Assembly: GCA_011037195.1 (NCBI GenBank) | Contig: JAAEAF010001956.1 | Coordinates: forward strand, 1 to 64,000 | Length of the DNA: 64,000 nucleotides | Source of the DNA: Triatoma infestans | Taxonomy: Eukaryota; Arthropoda; Insecta; Hemiptera; Reduviidae | Direction of reading: 5' to 3' | Notes under the pieces: generated by a model | The model's database searches: none | What the model was told of the DNA's origin: nothing | What the model saw: only the letters and a program-made list of their open reading frames with translations | Shown: positions 21,296 through 31,589 of the stretch, one piece after another | Position numbering within the stretch: the first letter of the stretch is position 1 | Layout: each line of letters begins with the position of its first letter | Translations under genes and position numbers: made by a program

Positions 21296-21522
21296 AGTTT
21301 AACCCGTCAGATCCTATGGTGATATACAAACGGAATATCAAGTTTGAACTTTGTGCGCTTTTTCGTTTTTTGAGCTATGCTGTTCACATACACACAATAT
21401 ACACACACACACAGACCATTTTCTAAAACCACTTTTTTTTTTGACTCAGAGGATCCTCAAAACGTGTATTTCTGGTGAAAACTCGACTATAACGCTTCCT
21501 CTTAAATTGGGAATAAGAGAAA
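21296..21522 (-). repeat. AR fragment G (5' end only)
   Basis: Counterpart of fragment E inside block copy 2: 'cgtcagatcctatggtgatat', a short CA run, 'tttctggtgaaaactcg', and a decayed terminal 'gggaataagagaaagt'. A deletion removed the cgatatcgaaaatt part. Confidence 0.82.
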
Positions 21523-21997
21523 GTAAAATATGTTTTTCAATTTATATTTTGGTCCGAACATAATTTTGAAGTGAACAACAAAACAAGAAAAAAAAGCCTT
21601 TGTTGTAGTAGAATATAGGGTGGGTGAGAAAAGCAATCCAAGTAGATAGTGAAGAGAAGAGCGGCCAATAACATAGTACCAACCCCATATATTTAAAAAT
21701 TTAATGCCACAAATTGCGCAAAACTATTTAAGATAACCTGTTTTTCACAAGCTAGTTTTACTTCTGCGCAATTAGTATTCCAAGTTTAAACCAAATCGTT
21801 GCAGTCGTCTCCGAGATAATCCCCCCCCCCCAAACTCAAAAAACGATTCTATAAGTCATACTTTTTATTGAAATAAAAGTGATAAGATATATTTATGTAG
21901 GTAGATAGTATACGAAGTTTAAAGAATATATTCTCGAGCCATTCCTCGAGAAAACCTGAAAAGAAGAAAAAAAAACATTGAGCAAAGTCAAGCTTTC

Positions 21998-22819
21998 CTA
22001 ATCATAACCCAGTGGCAGACGAGATTAGGTCGAAACTGAGGCAACTGCGGACTGAAGAAGATTGGAAGATAAGTTTGCAATGGGTCAAAGCTCATGCAGG
22101 AAACTTAAGAAATGAACTTGTTGACGGTTTGGCCAAAGAAGCTGCATTGGATGAAGATTTGCCTGTGTGCTTCTCAAAAGTGCCGTTGAGTTACCTAAAA
22201 AGAGAGGCCGCCAACCAGAGCATCTCAAAATGGGAAACTGAATGGCAAAGTAGCGATAAAGGAATGACAACCAAGACCTTCTTCCCAACAGTTGCTTCAA
22301 GAATGAGTGTAAATTTGCCACATTCCCATAAATTGACGATGGCGCTAACAGGCCATGGAAAACATAAAGCATATTTGCACATGTTCAAAATAATAAATAC
22401 CCAAGAATGCAAATGCGATAAAATAACACCTCAAACGTGGCAACACATAATTGACGACTGTCCGCTCTTTGAAGCAGAACGACTCAAACTGATCCAGACG
22501 GTAGCTCTGAATGGAGAAAGATACATCACCATCCACATTAGTTACGAAATATTGCATGCAGTTCATGAGATTTATCAATTCCTTAGACCTCAGTATATTG
22601 TGAATTAGGACCTGAGTAACCAAATTAACTTTTAACAATTTGTAATAATGTATTGCATTAAGTTTAGTTTAGTTAAGTATTAATACTTAGCTTAAATTCA
22701 GTCAAAACAAATGTCAAAATACTGTTGGCGAAATACTTGTAATCAATGTGGGAACAAGTAGTAAAATAAACTCCCCTGTTGCAGGGTTACTGTGACAGGG
22801 AAAAAAAAAAAAAAAAAAA
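21998..22819 (+). mobile_element. 5'-truncated LINE with target duplication and poly(A)
   Basis: Perfect 14 bp direct repeats AAAGTCAAGCTTTC (21984-21997 and 22820-22833) flank an insert. It contains the end of an ORF2, a short 3' UTR and a poly(A) of about 20. This is a textbook truncated LINE insertion. Confidence 0.92.
22012..22608 (+). pseudogene. LINE ORF2 C-terminus: RNase H tail and zinc motif
   Basis: About 198 codons remain open, ending at a natural stop. 'SLQWVKAHAGNLRNELVDGL' followed by AKEAA is the last RNase H block (usual form WVKAHxGxxGNExAD). Its position at the N-terminal edge shows that the catalytic first half and the reverse transcriptase are gone. A central 'LTGHGKHKAYLHMF' segment precedes the zinc motif 'CKCDKITPQTWQHIIDDCPL'. 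The organisation matches R1-clade and related insect LINEs. There is no internal stop, so it is comparatively young, but 5' truncation leaves no promoter or start. The frame is open upstream to the insertion point; the GTG at 22012 is not a real start. Confidence 0.82.
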
Positions 22820-22833
22820 AAAGTCAAGCTTTC

Positions 22834-23845
22834 GATTGCTGAATCTGCTCGAAACGTTAGTGTCGGATACGGTGAAACGCTTGATGAAACAATACTTCAT
22901 ATTATTCCTGCAAGTAAAATAAAAATTTGAGAAATTTTAGAAAATAGATTCGGTCTTTAGAACTGTGAGATTTGTTTATGATAGAGGGTTGGCACACCTG
23001 TAGACTTGATCTTTGTGTTTATTATTTAGGAAACTGGACTCGTTATTATTATTATCATTAGTATAATTATAGAATGACACGCGCCTAAAAACTATGTGTC
23101 AATTGGAGCGTGCGTGTCTTCGTTAAAGTTCGACTAGATTCGGTTGTTTACGCATTAGTCCTCTTCTGAACAGATAGAACGAGGCTCACATACACACAAA
23201 CACACACACCACAGAGGGTGCCGCGAGGTAGTGGAAGGCCTCTAATTCCCGCCGTAAAGTTTACCCGCCGCCGGCTGTGAGCGGGTAGTACACACTATCC
23301 GCCCCCAACTGTTTATAGTCTCTATCTATCTCTTTCTAATACCAGTGGCTCTCTCACTCGGTACAATGTAAATCTAAAAGTGTTCTGCCCCATTTTATTG
23401 ATCAAAATGAGAAAGTGTTTGTTGTGGGGGGGAGGTGCGGAGGTGGCGCCCGGCCCACCCTCCCCCCCATACAACCAACCGCTTTTTACAACGAATTCAT
23501 TTTCTAAAAACTTGATCGTATTGTATTTAAATAAAAATAACACAACCCAAAAATAAAATCTGTCCTTCCCGTTTTCCCTTGCTACCTACCCACATTGTGC
23601 ATCGTCGAATTTTCTTCAAATTTAGGATTTTGATCAAGTATTTAATTGCTCTCAGGGTGGGGAACCATATATTTTACTAAGTTGGCAGGTTAATGGCAAG
23701 ACTCACTTTGCAACTTACTCTAACCTTGAAAAGACATTTTCGCTGACTGAAAAAACTGTCAGACGAAAGTGAACAAAAGACAACAAACGTTGCCAGCTTA
23801 AAGAAAATTCTTAGATTTTCACGAGAAAATCCCAAAAAACAAAAA
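22834..23845. other. No gene; partly GC-richer spacer
   Basis: No domain found. The stretch 23200-23300 is GC-rich ('cccgccgccggctgtgagcg') and lacks AR words. 23425-23470 has opposing G and C runs that can pair ('gggggggaggtgcgg' with 'ccaccctccccccc'). Nothing functional is supported. Confidence 0.35.
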
Positions 23846-24203
23846 TAAATCTGAGTGAAACACACACTCGACTTTCTCTTAACTCCTATTAATTTAATTA
23901 TATATAAAATGACGAATTTTCTTTAAACTCAGATTTTACATATTTGTCGTAATATAAAGACACAGGTGGTGGGAGATAAGTACCAATCTATACTAATCTT
24001 GGCAGGTAGAGAACTAATGATTATATCGTGGCCCAATAGAGCGCTCTAGAAACACTGAACCAACGGACATATAATATTTAAAATTAACGCATCAATTCCC
24101 CACAACTATCCAAAATAATTTTTGGGTGAAAAATGTTTTAAATAAAGATATACGTTTTTATCTGTGAAGATAGAAGACAATGTCTTAAGGAAATCGTTAT
24201 CAT
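23846..24203. repeat. Isolated AR-type 3' terminus and diverged flank
   Basis: 'aatctgagtgaaacacacac' then 'tcgactttctcttaactcc' is the complement of the AR end. The adjacent sequence is not recognisable AR. Similar isolated ends occur at about 52816, 54414 and 47408. Confidence 0.5.
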
Positions 24204-25107
24204 TATACAGGCTGTCCCAAGGTATATGGATAACGACTTTTCCTCAGAAACTAAGATAGCTAGAAAAAAAAACTAAAAAATACGTGTCCCCGTAGTTTTT
24301 TTGTTAGAAAACCAAGTTTAATTTGCAAATTTGTTTTGGTGCTTCCAGTAGCGAGATACAGGCACCAACTTCAATTTTTTCAAATGGGGAGGTGTGGTTT
24401 TTATGTAAGAAATAGATTCCTCTATTTTTTGTTAGAAAAATTTACTTGAACGGTTTTTTTTTCTTTGAGCGATATTTTACAAGTTATGAATGAAAACATG
24501 ATTCCTATAAGAAATTTCAAAATGATATTGTAACGGTTTTTTGATTGAATAAGAAGAAAAGTACTATTTTATTATAATTTACTCTTCATTAATTACAGAT
24601 CTTTCGAACTGGCCCTCCACCATTAGAGATGTATTTCTTTGGTCGTAAGGTACAATTGGCGGGAAAAAGCATGTGTATGCATCTCTAATGGTGGGGGCCA
24701 GTTCGAGCAAGATCTGTAATTAATGAGGAGTAAAATTTATAATGAAATAGTACTTTTCTTCTTATTCAATCAACAAAACCGTTATAATATCATTTTGAAA
24801 TTTCTTATAGGAATCATGTTTTCATTCATAACTTGTAAAATATCGCTCACAGAAAAAAACCGTTTAAGTCAATTTTTCTTACAAAAAAATTGGGGAATCT
24901 ATTTCTTAAATAAAAACCAAACCTTCCCATTTGAAAAAATGAAGTTGGTGCCTGTATCTCGCTTCTGGAAGCACTAAAACAAATTTGCAAATTAAATTTG
25001 GTTTTCTAACAAAAAATTACGGGGACACGTATTTTTTAGTTTTTTTCTAGCTATCTTAGTTTCCGAGAAAAAATCGTTATCCATATTACCTTGGGACACC
25101 CTGTATA
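24204..25107. mobile_element. Foldback element: 904 bp, two 428 bp inverted arms
   Basis: The ends are TATACAGGCTGTCCCAAGGT (left) and its near-complement ACCTTGGGACACCCTGTATA (right). Arms 24204-24631 and 24680-25107 are of equal length, pair almost throughout, and enclose a 48 nt loop. The innermost pairing includes 'ccaccattagagatg'/'catctctaatggtgg'. There is no coding capacity. Ends of the 'acagggtgtccc' kind occur widely on arthropod non-autonomous elements. TA-rich flanks suggest a TA-type target, but the superfamily is unproven. Confidence 0.9.
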
Positions 25108-25690
25108 TTATAATAAATTAAGGCTGTAAGTTGGAAGAAGTAAGGTACAAGGGAACAGGACCAAGTCAGTGGGGCAGAGCTTCCCTTTAATTCTCAGGAG
25201 AGTGGGTTTAAGGAGGCAGAGCCTGCCTTAAACCAAAAGAAAGAAACAGGGGTGTTTAATGGAAGGAGAAGAGAAGACAAAAAAAAGAAGAGAAATACAA
25301 GGAGATTGTGGACCGGGAAGAGAAAGAAAAAAGTTAAATACAAGGGGAGGGAGACATAGGGTGGTGAAGAGAAAAGTAAAAGAGAGAAGGAAGTGGCGTG
25401 TGGTCAAATAATATGGGAGAAGTTAATAGAAGCAAAGAATCTGTGGGCGTTAGGTTTTAGCCAGTGTGGTAGAGCCTTCCTTATGTCGCTGGAAAGGACG
25501 GCTAGTGTGTTCAAAAGGATGGCAAAGATATAAAGAGGCTGTAAGAAATGATTTGGGAAGAGAAAATACAAGGTTGCGGAGGGGGTGTGGCTACTGGGGC
25601 AGAGCCTACCTTCAAGTAGACAGCGAGCGGAACACTCTGGTAGATAAATGAATAAATTAATTAAAACAATGTAAAGTGCAGTGACACCAA
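25108..25690. repeat. Purine-rich spacer with a recurring GGCAGAGCCT-CCTT motif
   Basis: Four related words occur at 25171-25189, 25211-25230, 25466-25483 and 25595-25613 (form: G-G-C/T-A-G-A-G-C-C/T-T-x-C-C-T-T). They surround a G/A-rich tract at 25250-25420. The open frame 25466-25651 has no known domain. Origin unknown. Confidence 0.5.
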
Positions 25691-26229
25691 ATCATGTGAG
25701 CGTTCCCACACCAGATTGTTTCGTAAAATGCAAACACCGTCAACATGTGTAATCACTCCTTGGACTTTTTTTTATTCAATAAATAATTTTATCCATTAAA
25801 TAATAAGCTTGCTAAGTAATACATGCATTAGCTGATATCGTTTAACCTTCTCACAAAGAACATTTTGTCTTTTTCCTTCAATAATCGTATCTCATTTCGT
25901 CCTGTTAACTTTTTTTTATTCCCTTTTTTCAGATAAGTTTGACCTGGAGTTTTTAGCTATTCACTGAATTGTCCTTAATTTTATGTAGATGGCGGTACCA
26001 AAGGATACCAAATAGATGGACAACTCCGTAAGAGTCATTTCAGTCACAATTAAGTTTCTCGCAAAAAAAAAGGAATCGGACAGATCTCTTTTAGATGGCA
26101 TTTTGCGGAGATGTTTATTTATTTGGAACCTTTAATACATTATGTACATAAAATAAAATTCAGGACAGTACAAATGAGTAGCCTTAAACTCCAGAATTCC
26201 TGTAGAATGTCTATGGGTGTTTAACATCA
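25691..26229. other. No gene seen
   Basis: It begins with a degenerate AR-like 3' end ('catgtgagcgttcccacaccagattg', 25694). The rest is AT-rich without frames or recognisable repeats. Confidence 0.35.
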
Positions 26230-26660
26230 ATTTTATTTTCTTCCATTTGTATAAGCGGCCAAATATAAAATGGCGGAATCTTGCACTTCTTCATAATTAT
26301 GTGAGTCTTCTTTTGCAACAGTGCAATGAAATTTCTAAGTTTTTTTTATTTCTCACATTTATGAAATAAAACAGTAAATATTATTAAATAAATTGATTTT
26401 TTTTTTTATAAAAAAATTTTATTTCATAATTTGATAATTTATAAAATACCCACAAAGGGAAAATTAGTAAAAAAAAAAAAATTTTAACTATATTTTTCAT
26501 AGAAATAATTAGCTATAAATAATTAACCAATCACAGTGTAGAATTGAAGGTGTGAAATGTGAGTGTATGCTAGGCCAATCAGAAATTTAGAATTATCATG
26601 TTGATACTTTTTCCAAGGATTTTATTTAATCCTAGTTTATATATCTAAAGATATGCTATC
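26230..26660 (+). repeat. Repeat family X, copy 1
   Basis: The segments 'aaaacagtaaatatta', 'tttttcatagaaataatta' and 'aggccaatcagaaatttagaa' recur in the same order at 61740-62110. This is a dispersed non-coding repeat. In the second copy its right part is one arm of a hairpin. Confidence 0.7.
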
Positions 26661-26785
26661 AGAAATGATGATGTGAATGTTAGTCGCCAATAAATCCAAA
26701 ACTAATTTTTTTAATATAAAATTTTTTGCTTTTCAAAAGGTGGGGAAGTCCATGGGTTGACGTATTTGGGTACTTGTTTTTTTGT

Positions 26786-27770
26786 ATAGGGGAAGGTGGG
26801 ACCTGTTGTTACAGGGGCATGTCATTAAAGTGTAATTTTTAAAAAATCGGCTGAGAGAAGCACCTTTTTAAATGGTCAAAGTTGAGAGTGCTGTTTGTTC
26901 TAACCAGTTCCCGCTAAGATTCTGTTGCATATAGCAGCATTGTGTGACTTTCCTCGAAATATCATAGTGAAAGCTACATTTTATTATTGAAACCGAAAGC
27001 TGTGATCTGAAAACTACTAAAGGTAAGGCTTTCATACTTATGCTGTTAATTCATACATCTTTAACAATAATTTCAATCCAATGTGGTTGCGCTTGTATTC
27101 TTTGACCTATATGTTTACGGATTAATTAGTAAAATAGCGTCAGTGGGGTTAGTTGTTATACTTGGTTGGCGCATGTTGTTACGGTGTCTGACGGCCTCAC
27201 TAGATATCTTAAATCAAATCATGGCAGATCTTAAAAGAAATGAAGCCAAAAAACAAGAAAAACGAGAAAGTTGGCAATTCTAACAAAAAGAAAATCTGTG
27301 TCTCCAAAGCTGCGAACAAGAATCAAAAAAATAATTTGCCATCATCAAGTTCCGGTGAAGAAGATGAGGACCGGCTGAAATGTCTAAAACCGTAGTCGCA
27401 GTCAAAAGGTGGAGAAAATTGGGTTGAATGCATGCAGTGCAAAAGATGGACCTCTTCAAAATGTGTTAAAAATGACCCTAGATATATTTGCCACAATCGT
27501 AACTCGGATTTAGAAGTGGGTATAGAAGGATTTAGTGACAGTGAATAGAAAGAGAATGAATGTTCAAGCATTTAAGTTGTAATAATCCATGTTCAGATCA
27601 TAATCATGCTGCTATTATTATTAAAATAAAGATCTGATAATTTGTTTATTGAACATATTTCAGTTTATTTCCTTAAATAAACACCCAAACATGTATTTTA
27701 TACATTGTAACAACTTACCCTCCGCATGTAACAAGAAGCCCCACCGAAGGGCACGTTGTTGCAGTATGCG
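26786..27770 (+). mobile_element. pogo-like DNA transposon remnant
   Basis: The left end 'ggggaaggtgggacctgttgttaca' (26791) is mirrored, imperfectly, by the complement of 27715-27762 (cttaccctccgcatgtaacaag then ccccaccgaaggg). The interior holds a lysine-rich stretch followed by an acidic run and a cysteine motif typical of the C-terminus of some insect pogo/Tigger-like transposases. The DDE core is absent, so this is an internally deleted or decayed copy. Boundaries are approximate. Confidence 0.55.
27240..27548 (+). pseudogene. Remnant of transposase C-terminus with zinc-finger-like motif
   Basis: Frame: basic 'KKPKNKKNEKVGNSNKKK', then 'SSSSGEEDEDRLKCL', a stop, then 'GGENWVECMQCKRW', 'SSKCVKNDPRYICHN' and a natural stop after GFSDSE. 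The C..C-x2-C..C..C pattern with W between (a PHD-like tail) is what pogo-like transposase tails look like. One in-frame stop and the loss of the upstream DDE domain show it is not functional. Confidence 0.6.
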
Positions 27771-29439
27771 GATTTTAATAGAATTCGAATTGTTTAAATG
27801 TTACTTCATTTTGAAAAATCTCAAAAAAATATATAACTAGTAGAAATAAATGAGACAACAAATTAATCAATATTCAGCAATTTTCAGCTGCGCCTAATGC
27901 ATATAGTTTCACACATAATTTTCCTCTCAAGATCCTGTGATGAGTGAGTGCAGTTGGTAGTGTTATTAAGCTGGCATACCTGCCGAGGAACGCCAAATTC
28001 TTAAAGAAATGTCTCACCCATTTCGTGCACTGCTGGGAACTTTTGTAGTGAAATTATTCTCGAATACCCCCACAGTATCTTATTATAAGTAAGTTAATTT
28101 ACAATTTTGCATTTGTTTATTATTTCCTGTTATTATATGAATGCATTATTTATTCAATATTAAACAGGTAAACGGAGATGGCGATCAGGAGTATGAAGAA
28201 ATTGTATTTGAATGTGTGGGGGTTGTAGACTTGGATTTTCAATAGCCGGCGGCACCATTAATACAAAGCTGACACCGGTCGGGGCGACTGCAGCAAGAGA
28301 ATAGACTGAAGGTATGATTGTTATATTAGAAGCGAATATGATCTCCGATGCAACTGCTGGGGATGCCCTGAAAAGGGCCGACACTACTGTAACACTTATA
28401 AGTTAAATTTTTCATTCGATATTATGTATTTCTGTGAACCTTATTTCGTAACTGATTTCGCAAGTTCGCAGAACTTCAAAGAGGAAGTTTCCATGCGTAG
28501 ATAAAAGTTATTGGCATTCAAACTGTATAATTGTCTTGTCGATGCTGCTACTCTTTTTTGGAGCCCAGGACATTCGCGAGAACATTCCATGAATCTTGTC
28601 AACTCAAGACTTTTTACTTAGTTCTAGGAATTTGGTTCCTATTCTTTGCAGTATATCAACCTTTCCATCAGTCCTTCTGGCTTCTTCAAATTCCAGCTAC
28701 ATGGAATTTTGATATTGCTTTATTGCCCAGCCATATCCACTTTTCTTTACTTCAGCTAGGGTGGGCTTTTTGCACTACAGTTCTTCAATACTTGTTTTTT
28801 TTTTATGTTTCCGGCTAAAACATCGTCTTGAAGAGCAACTCTTTTTAATTACTTTCTAGTTTTCAAAGATTTATAGGTTTTAGGGAAATTTTTAATTTCC
28901 CACACAGAATACAGTAGAACAATAGCTGCCTAAGGTTCTTTTATTTTCCACCTTTCAAACCAGCTCGCTAGCAGTCACTACCTTAATATAAAAAAAAGAT
29001 TTCCTCTGTTCTATCTGATCGTTTTCCATCTCTTGAGAATATTCAAAAAAAGTGGTTACTAATTTATTTATTTTACTACATTAAGATTCCCTATCTTTCA
29101 AAAAAGTGAGTGATGAATTTCAGGAAATAAAAATTAAAGTTAAATAAACAGAATAGTAATAAAAGTACTAAAATTTGATAACTACATTTTAATGTTCAAA
29201 AAAATAAAATAACAGGTTGTGGCAAGTTTAGACATGTTAAAAGATTAATTAAAAGTAGCTTCAATAGAAAAAAAAAAAAAAATCAGGCTACAGTAGCAGG
29301 CGTATTGAGACATGTCAGAAAGTAAGCTGAATTGAAAATATTAAGAGTTGAAAAAGAGGAGTATCAACTGGTTGTGTCAGGTTCAGACAAGTTGCAGCAT
29401 GTTAGAAACGTATGAGTCATCATCATCTTTAGAATAAAC
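27771..29439. other. Longest stretch without recognised elements
   Basis: About 1.7 kb without AR, LINE or SINE signatures until 29440. Frames at 28160-28384 (minus) and 28531-28818 (plus) show no domain I recognise. The second is rich in F/L/W and would be hydrophobic, but it has no homologue I can name. This could be host intron or intergenic DNA. Confidence 0.35.
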
Positions 29440-29589
29440 AAAATTTAAAGTTATTGCATCATTTTTCTAGGAAATCGGAGCCGTTTGCTAGAAAATCGCA
29501 TTTAAGTGAAGAATCCATTCAATAAAGTGGTACATCCAATTGACCAGTTTTGATCAAAATTTTATTGTCAGGTCCAATGATGAGGCTTA

Positions 29590-30237
29590 TTATTATTATT
29601 CACAAAAGGGGAGGGCAAACCCCATGCTATACAAAGCCCCCCCAGGGCCCATATAGCTACCCCTAAAGAATAACAACCACTGGGACTAGAACGAAAATCC
29701 AGGCCCAGGTCTAAACCATCTAAGTTTCACCACAGACCGAACAAATCGGACCAAAACCTTAAAAGGACACAGCTTAAGATCCTCTACCGATATCCTATTC
29801 CGGCCGAAGGTCCTAAACCTAATCTCCTCACAACCCAAACAATTCGTCATCAGATGCATGGGTGTTTCCTCCTCAGCCGACAACCTCCTGCACTCATCCA
29901 TAAGGATGAGTGCTGTGAGGTCATCCACGTCTGAAAGCCCGACTAACATGTGCCAGAAGACACACCAAGAGCAGGCTCTGGACCAATGAAAGGGAGAGAG
30001 GCACCTAATTTGGCAAACCTATCCACCTCCTCATTCCCGAAAATTCCCATATGACCTGGAACCCAGACCAGAAGCACATCCTTTAATGAAGAAAGATCTT
30101 CCCGTCTTTTAGAACATTCCAACACCAATCTGCAAGTGAAGACACATGAGCTAAGCGCCTTCAACGCAGACTGGCTGTCCTAGCTGATACAAACACCTTT
30201 TAAATTAGTGTTACGCACCCTCTCATCCAAAATAACT
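29590..30237 (-). mobile_element. LINE family L1x copy 1, 5'-truncated, (AAT)n tail
   Basis: The 11 bp duplication GATGAGGCTTA flanks it (29579-29589, 30238-30248). On the minus strand it encodes 'VLLVWVPGHMGIFGNEEVDR' then FAKLGAS (RNase H, 29943-30164). Next comes 'PMHLMTNCLGCEEIRFRTFG' and a short tail ending 'LRWFRPGPGFSF' (29686-29949). The 3' UTR ('tagctatatgggccctggg') ends in (AAT)n. A frameshift separates the two coding parts. Copies 2 and 3 at 30519 and 42811 share the same 3' structure. Clade: Jockey/R1-like by RNase H form. Confidence 0.88.
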
Positions 30238-30518
30238 GATGAGGCTTAAACTAAGTATCTGAACTTTCTTTGATTTTCCTCTTTATAAGTTATGCTGACT
30301 TCCCACTCATACTGACCAGTACCTTAATATCCTTTTCTTTGACTCAGGAAAACCTGAGAAAATGTATATTTTCTGTGAAAACTCAATATTCCAACAATCG
30401 CAATGCTTCCTCATACTGCTGTAAACAAAATATTTACTAGTCACACTTCCGGTTGGTGGATTTTGTTCACCCCCCCCCAAGATTTCCTTAGTGCTGAATC
30501 GATCGTTATAAGTAAATT

Positions 30519-31089
30519 GCAATCATTGGTCTTGAGCCAGCTGTTGGCGTGTCTTCTGGCACATGTCTGTCAAGCTTCCAATCCATGGACAGCTTCACAG
30601 CATTCATCCTTATGGATGAGCTCAGTTGGTTGTCGCCAGTCCAAAATGCTGATCGGGAGTCCGTACAGGGCGATTAGTGAGACGTTATTGAGTCTTTCAC
30701 GGAGCTCTGTCAGGTATCTGGTTGGATCCCTTACTGGACATTGTGGTTTAAGGAGATATCTCTATGTAATGGGGCTCATGCAGGATCCATTTTGTAGAGT
30801 CTGTGAGACAATGGAGGAAACACCCATCCATCTTATGAAAGATTGTCTGGGTTGTGAGGAAATTAGTTTCAGGATCTTTGGTCGGAGCAGGATGTCTGTG
30901 GAAGAGCTTAGGCTATTTCCCCTTAAGGTTATTGTCCGATTTGTTCGGACTGCGGTGAATTGAAGATGGATTAGACCTGGGTCTGGATATTTGTTCTAGA
31001 CCCGGTTTGTTGTTGTTTTTCTTGGGGTAGCTGTAATGGGGCTTTGGATAGCTTAGGGTCTGGTCCTTCCCCACAGACAAATAATAATA
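30519..31089 (+). mobile_element. LINE family L1x copy 2, 5'-truncated, (AAT)n tail
   Basis: The 11 bp duplication ATAAGTAAATT flanks it (30508-30518, 31090-31100). The open frame to 30963 encodes 'LVGSLTGHCGLRRYLYVMGL' followed by 'MQDPFCRVCETMEETPIHLM', then 'CLGCEEISFRIFGRSRMSVE'. This is the ORF2 C-terminus with C-x2-C...H...C, ending at a natural TGA. The 3' UTR ends in (AAT)n. It is about as preserved as copy 1 but in the opposite orientation. No RNase H block remains in this truncated copy. Confidence 0.88.
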
Positions 31090-31180
31090 ATAAGTAAATT
31101 AAAATATCAAGTCTGAGCTTACTGGGTTTTTTGTTTCTGAGATATTTTGTCCAACAAAAAAGTATACAACACCCACATAA

Positions 31181-31589
31181 GAGAAAGGAAAACATTAAAA
31201 TACAATAAAATCGTGTGGAGAAAATGATGTCACTATTTGTTACCATCCACATGATGGAGGAGAACAGGACTAGATTTATTGTTGCTCTAGTAGTAATGAC
31301 GGCCTGTTGCTTAACAATCGATCATACTTGTTGAGCCCCGATCGATTGCTCACTACTTACTTATACATTTAAGCAACTTTATTGAATTACTACTTCCTCT
31401 TTTTACAGTTTTATAATTTTACGTATTAATTTTTTTGAATTTAATGGTAACAGCAGTTCGTTGGTGATAACTTTTCGAATTTATAAAATTGATTCATTTC
31501 TGGGGGGAGGGGACAACTGTTGAGAATGGTCTTTCCTTGTATGTGTGTTTGTGTTTATATATATTATATTATACAGTTGTCTTTCTTTA
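31181..31589. other. No gene seen
   Basis: AT-rich spacer with a G run at 31503-31510. The beginning of the frame at 31520 is not part of the LINE that follows. Confidence 0.35.

Larger units (their letters stand above)
20182..21633 (+). repeat. Duplicated block, copy 2
   Basis: Second copy of the Merlin-AR block (see 16716-18180). It is flanked by imperfect ~20 bp repeats, 'aggtagtgaagagaagcgcc' at about 20153 and 'agatagtgaagagaagagc' at about 21644. These could be a target duplication of the inserted block or a chance similarity. Confidence 0.82.
29440..31180 (-). repeat. Decayed AR copies carrying two LINE insertions
   Basis: AR words in minus orientation: 'ggagccgtttgctagaaaatcgc' (29469), 'tttctgtgaaaactcaatatt' (30369), 'cacttccggttggtggatttt' (30443) and 'aaaatatcaagtctgagctta' (31101). 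Two fragments are seen, 29440-29589 with 30238-30420, and 30421-30518 with 31090-31180. Each is split by a LINE. Confidence 0.65.

Noticed and set aside
30403..30518. Start of the 186-codon ORF as a LINE N-terminus
   Set aside because: The first 38 codons lie in AR sequence before the target duplication; the LINE begins at 30519.
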